Of a stretch of 64,000 nt of DNA, positions 9,036 to 20,800 are shown in pieces. The first letter of the stretch is position 1. Every line of letters begins with the position of its first letter. A program made the translations under genes and the position numbers. The DNA lies in assembly GCF_001577835.2 (NCBI RefSeq), contig NC_029527.1, forward strand, positions 9,330,094-9,394,093. The letters run 5' to 3'. The DNA comes from Coturnix japonica (taxonomy: Eukaryota; Chordata; Aves; Galliformes; Phasianidae). The notes beneath the pieces were generated by a model that was not told the origin of the DNA, did not search any database, and saw only the letters and a program-made list of their open reading frames with translations.

Positions 9036-12000
9036 GCTGCTGTGGGGGGTGGGAGGGAAACACGGGGCTGTGAGCGGCCGGAGGCTGCACTGGGGGGGGG
9101 GAAACGGGGCTGGGCCCCCTGTGGGACTGCGGGTACCTGGGGCTGGGGGCTGCCGGGCCCCGTTTGGGATGTTGTGAGGCTGTACCCGGCCCTCAGTTCG
9201 AACAGGGGCTGCCCCTCGCTGCAGGAGGGCCGGGCTGGGGCCGGGAGCGGTATCCAGGCGATGGGCACTTGGGGGCAGCGGGTGGAGCGGTGCAGTCGTG
9301 TCCAGCATCCTTTGCTGAATCATTGCGATCTCAGGGGGAGATTTCCTTCCGTGCGTTCCTCTGGGATGGAAAGCGGCTGTTCCCGACTCCTCCTGTGGGC
9401 CTGGGTTTGAAGGGACGATTCTTGTCACCATCCTGCTGCTTGGTCCCTGTGTCAGCACTGTTGGCTGTGCAGGATGTGCTCCTGACACCTGCCTTCATCC
9501 AGCACTGCTGGGAGATGTTTCCCCATGCACACAGCTGCCTGCTGGTGCCATGGAACAAGATACGTGGGTAAAACCAACTACTGACACTGTGCAGAGTGAC
9601 TGTGTGGTGCCAGCAGGAGCAGGGCAGGTGCAGTTGCAGTCCTTGGACTCCTGCATGAGGAGGGTCAAATGGTGATGTGGGATTTTCAAGCATCTGGCAG
9701 ATGGAGCTTCAGAACCCAGTCCCAAACTGAGATGTTGTATTGTTCCTCAGGTGTGGGAAAGAAACTTTCAGAGCTTGGAATTCATAGTGAAGCAATTAGG
9801 CATAAAGGAGCGAGAATGCTGAGTGGCCACTGTTGGTGTTTTGCTCTCTTGCCTGAGGTGAAGGCTGAAATATTAACCAAAAGAAGCAGAGAAAATAAGG
9901 AGAAGTTACGTTCTAATAAACTGTGTTAATCATTGTAAACTTGACGTGTGTAGGTGAGGGATTCATCCTTTAGCAATGCCAAGCTGTGGTATTACCAGAA
10001 GTTTTGGTAAGCGGTTGTTTCCATAGCATAGTTTGTTGCTTGGGGTAGCTCAGCACTGTATGGCCTTGGGTTTGCTCTGCAGACTATTGCCTTGCTCTGC
10101 AGTTCTGTGGAAGGCAGTCGTTAATTACACTGGCTGAAGGACTGTCGATTCAGGTGAGTCACTGGTAATGATTTGCAATAAAAACTTGCCTTCACATTTT
10201 AAGACTGGCTCAGGATTAGAGAGGCTGTCCATTGACAGTGTGGCTACTGAGAGCAGGAGTTTCATTTTCTCATCTTTGGAGATCTTAATGTCAGAGACAG
10301 TGAGCTCGCTAAGTGGGAGAGCAGCATGAACCGCAGGTATTTATCTGTATAAATACCAGACTGGCTTAGTAGAAGTCCTGTCAACTTTATATTGACCTTG
10401 GAGTCTTCAGTACATATTGAGACTAAACAGTTTGTGTAGACCGTAAACAGTTTGTGTCCTTCCCTTTGAGCAAGGTAGCTGAGAAGCATTCAGAGCAGCT
10501 CAGATGCCGTGTGCCTTTTGACTTGTGACTGCTAGGTGCGTTTCTGCTCCTCCTTCATCTGCCTGCATAGGATGGTACAACTGCTGTGTTCTATCCAAGT
10601 GCAGTGTGTGCAGTCTGTGCCCAGGGCCAAGTGTGCTGTATTCAGTCCCAGCAGTGCAAACACTTGGCAGTGCTGCTGACATCCCCTGCCTCTGTCCTGG
10701 ATGTGTGTTCACAGATGCAGATGTTCAGCCCGCTCTCATTTGCTTTCTTTGAATTTCAGCTTTTAAAATAGTTGCATGTTAGCAGCAACCTGGGAGGAGA
10801 AGCCCTGCTGAAGTTAATGGGACTACCTGTTGCAGTAACGTTGCTAGTAAATAGCCTTGTAATCTTCTGAGTCATAAAATATTAAGTAAGAGTGAGTGTT
10901 CTATAAATGCAGGTATCCAATTTGGTGTGTTTATTACAAAATGATGGCTTCAGTGTTTTTCCTCGAAGGTTCTTTTCTCTTATTGTTCCTTCCTAGTTCT
11001 GGGCATACTTGGGCTATGGTGGCATATCCCTTTTGGCTTAAATGGTGCCAGAAGTTGGTCGGGCTGAGGATTGTTTTAGGTGAACATTTCTTATGGCCTT
11101 TAAAGGCAGTTTGTCTTGGGATGCATCTCCACGTCACCTGTTCCTTACTGCCTGGACACAAGTAGCTGTGCTGGTGAGGTTCTGTACCTGGGTGTGCATG
11201 TTGTGTGTTGTAGGCTGGTGCTGGCTTGAGGCTGTCTGTCCTGGAGCACAGATAAAGTTCTATGTGCTTCTACATCACCGACTTTCATTCAGGAAGGATT
11301 TAGAGCACTGTTAAAAGGCAAACTGTGAAGGGCCCGTATCCCCACCCTTGTTATGATGTGGTTTGCTGGTGCTTATCTCTGGTTGTACCTGAACAAGGCC
11401 ATTTTTGCCTTTGAAGTTGTCTGGAAATTTGGTGCTGCCAGGCTGGCGAAGGAAGCAGCAGGTCACTGTGATCACATCCAGGTGTTTTGGGATGGCCTCT
11501 TCGTAGCATCTGTGTGCTCTGTGTCTCTTGTTGCACTGCAAGGTCTGTGTGGGAGTCTGGACTCTTACACAAAGGTCAGTGAGGCTTCTTGCTGCCAATT
11601 CTATGTTGAGGGCTGGGTTCGTTTCTGCTAATTGCTCTCGTAAATTATTCACTGTGCTGCTACATACAGTGCTGTGATCAAAGATGAGTTCATGCCATCA
11701 AATGGGAATGCAGCGTAGTCTGTTTCTTCTCCTGAACAGGCGTGAAGTCTTGATTAATCTGTACTGGGGGCTTAGATATTGGCCAGAATAACAAAGTGTC
11801 ATTCCATGTGCTCAAGTCACTGATGGGCATCTACCTGTCTTTGGAATATTCTGAGTGTAAAGATGCAGTTAGGTTTATAAAAAGATTGCTGATCTCTTGT
11901 ATTGTGATTGCCAGTGACATTTCTGGCTGGCTGCATTACTTCCTCTTCAACTGAATGTTTTTCTTGCGTGTCAGAACCATAGGCAGTCCCTCCAGTGGTT

Positions 12001-13698
12001 GTAATGTGTCTTCGTGCATCCTGGTGCTGTTCTTGAGCAGGGGGACAGCTGCAAGTACCCGTTCCATAAGGGAAGAAAAACCACAAAACAACTGGAATCG
12101 AATGGATCTCAACTATTGGTGACAATCGACTGACAATTCAAAATAGAGAAAGCCTGACTGACTTCTTGATTTGTCAGCAGTTAAAAAAATAATTACAGAT
12201 GTTGGCAAAAGAGGCAGCATTCCAGGTTTATCTGCTGCTAGGGGGTGTGTGACTTAATATACTTTCTTCAGGCATGTTGCATCTCTCATTTGTGAAAGTA
12301 AGATCCTGGTATGACTCGTTCTGTGTCTTAATTCCGTAGGCTTCTGTTGTCTGACCTCACAATTTTCATACGGGGATTTTGTGTTTTCTTCTCTTCATAC
12401 ACCTCAGGTACCACTGAAGCTGTGCTCATGCAGCTGGCCCCAAGGGCTTGGCTTCTGGGAGCTGCTGAGCCCTGGCTTTGGCTTTGGGCAGGATAGCGGA
12501 GCCCGCAGATGGATCTGCTGCATTGCTCTGTGGTGAATGACACCAACCTTGTTTGCTAGGAATGAGAAAAAAGAGTCACTTTTTGGCTGGGAATTAGCTG
12601 TGAACCGGTGTTTGAGAAAGCAGGGCTCTGTCTTGGCTAAATCTTCTGGTTCCTTTTAGCTGAGTGATGGTGTGTTGAAGTTTGCCAGTACTGAGGCTGG
12701 GAGCAGAAGCCTCAGTAGCTGTGTTGTCTTTAAGATGTAAAAATAAACAAAACTGTGAAGCTGCACCCTACTTAAAACAGGCTGACCTAAATTTCCAGCA
12801 GTTGTAGCAGAGATGCACATTCTGGGTAGGGAACACAGGCTTGCTGCCTTCTCTATCCACAGGCAGCAGGGCACCTTTGGAACGCCTCCACCGTGTCGGG
12901 GGTCACTCGTGCCTTTTTTCCCTTGGGTTGCATAAGCCGGGCTGTGGGTTTCCCTTGCTACACTTGTATGGGTCCCCTGCCCTTGTTATGCAAGCTGGCG
13001 GTTCCGCGTCTTCTGGGAAGTTACAGCGTGACCCGCTCAGATTGCTTTTGTTGGAGCGTGGTTGAAAGCATGTTTGCTCTCCTCTTGCTCTCGTCCCTGA
13101 AGAGGTCTCTTTCAACAGTGCGTCTGTGAGGTCCATTCGTACTCTTTGTAGATTAATGTTCTTGTTATCAATTGCAGTTCTCCACTACTGAATCGTTCAT
13201 TCTGCAGTGAGAATCCTTTTTCTTGCTGTTCATCGACTTTTGTGCTTGATTTATTCCGCGCAGTTTGGAACTGGAGCATGAGAATTTTGGCTGATGTTAA
13301 CGTGTCGTGCGTGTTACCTCAGTGGTGAACAAATAAACTTTCTTAATTGAGAAAAGGACGCCCGTCCTTCAAAGGACTCACAGTTTTCCTGGTGAGAAGT
13401 AGCCTGTAAACAGAAGTTATCCTCAGAGGCACATGGCTGTTATTTAACAGGCCTGGGGTGGCCAGAACAGTCAGCAGAGTGCTTACCTATGTGCTCGGGG
13501 GGCAGTGCTGTGGGTAGAGCAGAGGAGGAGATGCAAGAAAGAGCTTGTTTGTAGGTTCTTCTGCTAACGTGGCTGTATAGCTGCATGCTGTCCTGCCAGA
13601 GAGCCTGCCTATGATCAGAAAACCACCTTTGGTGGTTCTTGTAGGTACCGAGCAGCCTGCCATGTTTTGTTCCTTGTTTTGTGTGCTTTCTCCCGCAG
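9036..13698 (+). other. KCTD6: KCTD6 first intron (inferred)
   Basis: The sequence between the promoter island and the 5' UTR/start exon of KCTD6 shows no recognisable coding exon on either strand. Several open frames of 70-160 codons in the GC-rich first 600 bases have no domain and carry over from the island and repeat. No CR1 tail was recognised here. Confidence 0.5.
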
Positions 13699-13779
13699 GG
13701 AGCTAATAGGAGGTGAACTGCATATCCTTCCAATAACCTTCTGTTCGACTTGGAGTACCGCGGTTCAGCAACTGAACAG
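13699..13779 (+). other. KCTD6: KCTD6 5' UTR portion of the start exon
   Basis: A pyrimidine-rich acceptor (TTTCTCCCGCAG, ending 13698) precedes 81 untranslated bases and then the KCTD6 ATG at 13780. The exon continues to the donor at 13807. Confidence 0.6.
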
Positions 13780-15673
13780 ATGGATAATGGAGACTGGGGC
13801 TATATGGTAAGTGATCCCGTGTGAATGTGTGTGTGTTGAGCAGCACAGCTGGGCTTCCAAGATCTTGAGGTAAGATTCCTTACTGATCTGTCCTGTGTAG
13901 ATCGAGTCCTCAGCCATGTGAGAACAAAAACTGTGCATGTAGTAACAGCTTGCTTATGTTCTCTGGTGTGTTTCGTCGTATGTGCCATTTGTGGGATGTG
14001 CTCATGTTCATATATTCTAACTAAAATCAGCAAGAACTTAACTGATGCTTTAAGCTCGTTGTTACCATTTTCCTAACACACACAGACTGAAAATAGTTTG
14101 TGCTTCTTGCCTATCATTTTTAAGGACTTTCTTGCGTTATTTATAAGGAAAAAAAATATTTTTCCTTTAAACCCTGTCTCGAATCAGACAAATGCATCTT
14201 ATTTTTCTTCTTCTCATTCTCTAAACATTCTGCTGCCATGCATATGTCGCTTTTTTTTCCCCTACTGTCTGGCCTCAGTCCTGATTGTTAGGATTGGTGG
14301 CCAGATGGGATTTATGTTGCTTTCTTCTTGCTTCCTCATGTACTATCTGGGAGCTGATGCAGACTGGCTTGGTGCTCTGCCCTCTCTTCTATGCAGCATG
14401 CTGATTTATCTAATAAATGCTTCTGAGAATTAAAAGCTGGAAGGTTTTAGTTCTCTAGTTATAACAATTCCTCTTAACCAATGCATGGATTATTTTGATT
14501 GCGAGCGCTTTGTCTTGTGCCTAAACTTGTACTGTCTTCCTCTTTTGAGGGCGAAAAAGTCTTAAGACTTGTTCAGCTGATTTGCTGTTATTCTTGAATG
14601 AGCAAGAGATTTTGAAAGCGAGGAACACTGATGGACCTCATTCATATAAACTTGTTCTTCAGGAAATGTCTCTGATTTCGTTTCCTCATCTGTAAAATAT
14701 GAAAAAACTTGTTCCTCAAGTGCAGAAATGTCTCCTGCGACAGTAGCTGTGTTAAGATTTCTAAAGCATTCTCAAAATGTGCTTTCTAAATGTTGTTATC
14801 CTGTCTAGTTGTGCCTTGTTGCGAGGTGGCTTTGATTTGTTCAGGATTTGTTCAGTCTCTGAAAGATTTCAAATGGGAGAAGTGAGGTTCCTTCCAGAGC
14901 CACCAGTTCTCAAACAGTATTTGCCATGCGTGTTGGTGAACCTTCTTGTCGTGGCTTGATAAACTCTGCAATTTCTCTCTTTCTAGATGACTGATCCAGT
15001 CACGCTAAATGTGGGTGGACACATGTATACGACATCCCTCACAACTCTCACGAGATATCCTGACTCAATGCTTGGGGCCATGTTCAGGGGAGACTTCCCC
15101 ACTGCCAGGGACTCTCAGGGCAATTATTTCATTGACAGAGATGGACCGCTTTTTCGTTACGTTCTTAACTTCTTAAGGACCTCAGAGCTAACTTTGCCAC
15201 TGGACTTCAAGGAGTTTGACCTACTTCGGAAGGAAGCGGACTTCTATCAGATCGAACCGCTGATTCAGTGTCTCAATGACCCCAAGCCTCTGTATCCTGT
15301 GGATACCTTTGAGGAGGTGGTGGAGCTGTCCAGCACCCGTAAGCTGTCCAAGTACTCCAACCCGGTGGCTGTGATCATCACGCAGCTCACCATCACAACG
15401 AAAGTCCATTCCTTACTGGAAGGCATTTCAAACCACTTCACGAAGTGGAATAAGCATATGATGGACACCAGGGACTGCCAGGTTTCCTTCACTTTTGGGC
15501 CATGCGATTACCACCAGGAAGTGTCTCTCAGAGTGCATCTTATGGAGTACATCACAAAGCAAGGCTTCACGATCAGGAATACCAGAGTTCATCATATGAG
15601 TGAGCGTGCCAATGAAAACACAGTGGAGCACAACTGGACTTTTTGTAGGCTGGCACGGAAAACAGATGACTGA
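13780..15673 (+). CDS. KCTD6: BTB/POZ domain-containing protein KCTD6
   Basis: KCTD6 is a BTB adaptor of CUL3 ubiquitin ligases; in mammals it is linked to HDAC1 and ankyrin turnover. Two coding exons: 13780-13806 encodes MDNGDWGYM and ends at GTAAGT; 14987-15673 follows an acceptor with a TTTCTCTCTTTCTAG tract and encodes the remaining 228 residues, ending TGA. The total is 237 residues, the same as human. The tetramerisation-type BTB fold begins at TDPVTLNVGGHMYTTSLTTL and carries the family motifs RYPDSMLGAMF, DRDGPLFRYVLNFLRT and KEADFYQIEPLIQCL, to about residue 105. The C-terminal domain includes QLTITTKVHSLLEG and ends LARKTDD. The second exon begins with its own ATG, so a transcript starting just upstream could make a protein nine residues shorter. 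The 1.18 kb intron between the exons holds nothing recognisable. Confidence 0.98.
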
Positions 15674-15766
15674 TTCTGACTCCACAGGAGCCATTTCAGT
15701 TATTAGTGACTTAATTGAACAGAGAAGCCAAGAGAGTCTGGATTTTGGCTTAAAGTAACAATGTGG

Positions 15767-15804
<38 letters not shown>

Positions 15805-16480
15805 TACGAGTATTTATTGTTTATCATTAAGAACTGGAGAAGTTTCATTCTCTATCAGTTCTGTCCTTTCGTCCTATCCGGAATAAAAACATGCATGTGC
15901 CTGTTCAGTCAAGACACCTTTTGTTTGAAAGAGGGAGTCCGAAGAATCAGTACAGTACAGTAGGGTATTTTGTGTCATTAACACAATTCTGACGCAACAT
16001 AAAGTGCTAAAATTACCTCAGTTTAAATGGTTTCTAATCCATCTAACGCTATGCCACTGGGAGCAAGAAACAAACGGAATTTAAGAGGCAGATGGTGAAA
16101 AGCTGCTATCACGTAGACTAATTTAGCTTCTAAATCAATAAACAGTATTGTAATATTCTAGGAAAAAAAAATCCCACACTTTAAAAGTACTTGATAAGTA
16201 CAGTTTCGTACAGTTATGACAACTGTTTCTTTCTATGCATATAAATCAAGCAACCAAATACTATCTGTAGCCATGGAAATATGATTAGAAATATTTATAT
16301 TGGATTCTGAATGCAAAACGTCCCTGTGGTAGAATTCATATTTTTAATGCCTGGTGCAATATTATTCCCAAGTGTAATGCCTGCCAGCAAGAAGCTAATA
16401 AAAATGTGAAATATAGAATACTATCTTGTATCTTTTGTCTCCTAGAACTCTCATGCTTAATAAAAACCCCAAAGCCTGTT
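15674..16480 (+). other. KCTD6: KCTD6 3' UTR with alternative poly(A) signals
   Basis: AATAAA hexamers at 15882-15887, 16397-16402 and 16459-16464 offer short and long 3' ends. The segment is AT-rich, has no open frame of note, and contains the T28 homopolymer at 15769-15796. Confidence 0.6.
15769..15796 (+). repeat. Poly(T) tract, 28 bases
   Basis: An unbroken run of 28 T about 95 bases after the KCTD6 stop, followed by an AATATATATA stretch. In the mRNA this is a long poly(U) run. It could be the tail of an inserted reverse-strand retroelement, but no element body is recognisable beside it. Confidence 0.9.
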
Positions 16481-17394
16481 TTTCAGTGCTGCAGAATAGC
16501 ACAGATGCTCTGCTAGGGCTCCATTCTCTTTCACGACTGACACACTTGGTTCCTTTTTTTGTCTTAACTAGTTGATCAAGCTGTCCTCATCACAGGAAAA
16601 AAAAAGTGTTTGGAAAACTATGCATTTTGACCAACAGAAGGACGGCAAGGATTTGTACTTTCTGTAGAGACAGAGGGAACACAGCATCTAAAAATACTTG
16701 TAGCTGCTAAGCAGTGTTATCCCATTTCAGTGATTTATCTAATAGCTGCTTATATCACATATGGATTTTTATATATGTAATACAAATATGAGTCTGTATC
16801 TTTAACTGTGGAATGCTGTTTCTGATATGTTCAAGTCAAGGAACTGAGGTTCTGTGTTCTTACCTAATTTCAATTTTCTGGTTATGTTCTAACTGAATTC
16901 TGTTGAGAGTAGAGATTCAGTGTTTGTTTTGACTGATGGATCACATTCTCCCTTGAAGTTCTTGTCACAATGGTTTCTCACCACAGCTGCTTTGCTTCCC
17001 ACAGTGTGGACTGTAGCTCTTTGGAGATGTAAAAGGGGGATCTAGATTCCCCAGGTTGTTGCAGCCTTCTGAAACCTGGGGCCTTGCAGCTCATCTCTCA
17101 GTTGGACGGGCTGTCGGAAGGTGTTTCCCTCTGCCCTATTTTATCTCCCCTTTTCATGCATTTTAGGGGTTCTGACTTCTGTCATAAAAGCTTCATTCTT
17201 CTGAAAGCAGAAAAGAAAAGCTGAGCTGATGAAGTGCGGCAGAAATGCTGGTAAGAAAGTATCTGTGTTGTCCCTGCATGACAATCAGTCACAAGGTGTT
17301 CCTTGCAACACTTCATTTACTAGCAAATTAATGAAGGGCCTGGATCAGCCTCCCCTTCTTTTAATTATCAAGTATAATAGCTAGGGAAGCAATA
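16481..17394. other. Intergenic gap between convergent KCTD6 and ACOX2
   Basis: About 0.9 kb lies between the last KCTD6 poly(A) signal and the presumed ACOX2 cleavage region. I see no gene, array or recognisable repeat in it. Confidence 0.5.
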
Positions 17395-17409
17395 TTCCAA
17401 ATCATAAAC

Positions 17410-17415
17410 TTTATT
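17410..17415 (-). terminator. ACOX2: Candidate ACOX2 poly(A) signal
   Basis: TTTATT on the plus strand reads AATAAA on the minus strand, 461 bases past the ACOX2 stop. The span 17416-17875 would be ACOX2 3' UTR. Confidence 0.6.
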
Positions 17416-17875
17416 GCAATCAAGGATTTATCAAAAATCAGTATGAATGGCTCTGTTAATGGGAAAATAATCTCTGCAGACAGGAGTTGACATCAGCTGT
17501 GTGTGATTCTTCATGAGCCAGAAATACCTGACTGCTGAGCAAGTTCAGAGCTCTTTCAATTCTCCAAACAAATGCATTTTCAACCATGTTTCTTGATCTA
17601 CGAGAATAAGCTGTTCCTCAAAAGCAAGGACCAACAAGCAAGTAAACAACAAAAACAGGACTATTTCTGACTAGACTGCTTCAGAACAGCGGGTACCACT
17701 CAGAGTTGTTTGGCTTCCTTCTGATTAAATGCAAATAGCTGGCTAAGGATCCTGTTTCATACTTGTCGCAATTGCAAGTAAGTAACCGATGATTAATCTC
17801 TGATTAATAATACTGATGCTTCATAAATGCATTGCTGCAAAGAGCTGGGTGCGACCTTCAATTAGATCACAGTCT

Positions 17876-20800
17876 TCATAATTTTGATAGCTTGTTGTGA
17901 AGAAGCGGCTTCAAGTACTTTTCATAGGCTGGGCTTATCTGTTTGGAAAGAGAATGTGGAAGGGAATTAATGGTAGTCAAGGAGGAGCATGTTATACATT
18001 TGTTTTCCTTAGGACTGATCTCTGAAATGCAGAAACTAGATCATGTTAAAAGAAATAATAGTAGCTTCAGCTATGTGCAAGGTCTCTTCTCCTGTAATGT
18101 GCACTGTCCTTCATAACCAGAGCACAACGCTTCACATCCCAAATGGGGCAGCGTACTGTTTAACTTCAAAAAATGTGCTTCAACTGGAATGTTTGCTAAC
18201 GGCAAGTTTTGTGTTCAGCTGTAGAATTTCAAAGGAATTGCAGATTACCACAGTAAAAATCTCACTTAAGGCAAAATGAGTTTTCAAACAGAGCAACAGC
18301 CATTTGCATCGTGAGGGATTTTACTTTTCTCCACAGTGTGGGTGCATTAAGAAGCGAAAGTAAAATCCTAAAGATGAAGGATGAAATCGCCTTATTTAAC
18401 ATTTCTACTCTTTCTGGATGAGCCTATTATGAAAAAAAAATTAAGTGCTGCATTTGGAAAAAGAACTGGTGATTGGAAAATACCCTGCAGGTAGTGGCTT
18501 TTGCAGCCATTTAGAACTGTTTTGTAGTGTTAACCATGTCAACATGCTTTCGTTTTAGCTTGCTTTGTGCAGTGTTACTTCATTGTCATACATCTAAATC
18601 AAAACCATGCTGGTCACTGGGGCTAGTCCAGCTCCCTTGCTCAAGTGGTGGTTCATTGCCATCTAGCCCATGAGCTGCTGCATGTGTAAGCAAGGGCTAT
18701 AGGTAGAATAACTGGAGAATCAGGGTTCATTGTTCAAAGTGAGATAATGATGGATGAAAGGTCTTACTCCAATTACTTTTATCTGCATGGCTTTTATTAG
18801 AAGAAAAGCAAATAGTTTCTGCTCTGGCTCATAAAGAATATGCCTGGCTGTAATCCAGCATCCATACCTGCTTGTTGGTGGGTGCCTTCTGAGCCCACTC
18901 ATAAAGCCGCTGGTAAACCTGTCCGTCGTAACTGCCAAGTGCAGAATTCAGGTTCTTGTCTGTGAAGTCAAAAGCATCCACTAGTGGAACAGCATCCTTC
19001 CTACGGAGTACATGAAAAGAAAAAAGATCAACGTGAAAGTCAGCTACGCAAGTTCCTTGGTCTAAAATGCTTGTGCCAGTTTTTCCCTTTGCCTGCACTG
19101 CACAGGAAACTTTGCTTCGATTCCTCAGAGGCATGTTCTATTAAAGCCCTGAGTAAAAATCTTAAGCTTGTTACCACTGTAATTCTGTGATTAGTTCCAA
19201 AAATACTTGCTGCTTGGCTTGGTCCTGTTCAACTCTTGGTTATGGTGTGTTCCTGCTTCTTTCCAGGTGACCTAAGTAGGATTTCACAAACAGTAGCAGT
19301 TCACTTCTCTGCACCAGAAGTTAATCTGCTCTTAACAGCAATGAGTAGTGAAAAAGCGTTTGTAAGTGCTGTGGTAAGTTAAAATCTCAGCATATCTCAG
19401 AAGCCACGTAGTTAGCAATGAATGGTGTTGAGCAGATGCATCTGATCTGGCTGTAGTCAGAACTACTTATGTATATGTTGCAAGTCAGCCATGGCAACAG
19501 AGTAGGCTATATTAGTGCAGCTAAAGCAGACTTAGTGGTGTATAATAGGCTGTTATAGCTGTTTCCTGTAAGTGATGTTCTGGCTAGGTATTTTCCTGCT
19601 TTTGCTTTGCTGCATGTGGTATATTCAGGATTTCTTGATTTATACCTCAGGATTTCATGTTACCGAACTGTAATCTCGTGATTGCATGGGAGCGGGAATC
19701 TTAGATGTATTTTGCTCTGAAAATGAGCTTTGTGTAGATATTTTAGTCAATTTCTAATGCTGCCAGGCAATGAAAATAAAAACTGAATGAGATGAATTGA
19801 CTCTGAACATGTTGCCATAGGTACAGCAGTACTGTTTGATATTTAATGCACAGAGAAACTGAATAGCTGTGATCTTATTGTGCTAGAATGGCTCACCGAA
19901 TGATCCCTAGGAGGTCCAGGTATGATGCTGTGACCATGTCCATTTGAGCTCCAGTTATATATCCATCATGCAGAAAAATTCCTGCATTCGAGAAGATACC
20001 GTGTAGTGCAAACAGATCACAAAGATGTTTCATAATGTTCTGGATGCCAGCCGTGTTCTCAAGTTTTTCCACAGTCTCTACAAAGTTTTTCACAGTGATG
20101 TAGTGGCAGTGAGCCTGGAAAACAAATACAACCAACAGTGAATGCACCTCTAAACACTTTTAGTAGGTCAAGTGACGCAAACGTTCTCACAAAGAATATA
20201 AAACCTTTTCATTTTGCTGGCGGTTTTCCAGTCTGTATCCCTTGTCTGCTGGTTGACGAAGCATTTTGCTTTCATGTCTTACTAAAACAGTAGAGGAAAG
20301 GATTGGGGATGGAAGCAGTCAATGCTGGTATGTGTAAACATGAGAAACGTGCTTTGGAGATCATGGCAGTACTTCATGTAGTTTTGATGAATACCCCAAA
20401 GATTTTGTATGATGGAAATGTATTGGAATGTGCTTGTGTCAATCTCTACCAAGTGAATTTTGGTTATATACAGCAGAAGAAAAATCTCTTTGTTGGGCTT
20501 ATGGTACATTTGGGCTTCAGCTCTGAAAACATCCATCGCCAGTGGAAGAACAATCAAACTTACTTCTTGCTTTTGCTGTTTTAAGTAAACTGATGATTTC
20601 TGGGTCAGAGACTGGCAGTGTCTGCTCAGTTACAGAAACACCAGCTCAGCACAGCCTAGCTCCAGAGTGAGTGAAACAAGATGACTCCACCTGTGTGTGG
20701 GGGTGACCCTTGTCATGCTGACATTCCTCCAGGTGGGTAGTGGTGTTGGTATCTGCATGGCTTCATTCCTCTGCTCTACACTTCTCCTCCCATCTGTGGG

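Larger units (their letters stand above)
8300..9200. promoter_or_regulatory. CpG-rich divergent promoter of PDHB and KCTD6
   Basis: The first PDHB exon and the presumed first KCTD6 exon lie head to head in GC-rich, CpG-dense sequence without a TATA box in a sensible place. The block carries a TCTCGCGAGA palindrome, a CRE-like TGCGTCA beside an ETS core, a YY1 site over the PDHB start codon, and an Sp1-type GGGGCGGGG at 8918-8926. This is the usual make-up of a housekeeping bidirectional promoter. The edges are approximate, and KCTD6 transcription starting here is inferred. Confidence 0.75.

Noticed and set aside
8737-9488. Long overlapping open frames of 130-158 codons on both strands
   Set aside because: They run through the GC-rich island and the GCTRT array, encode low-complexity Cys/Leu/Ala or Gln/His/Ser repeats, and have no domain.
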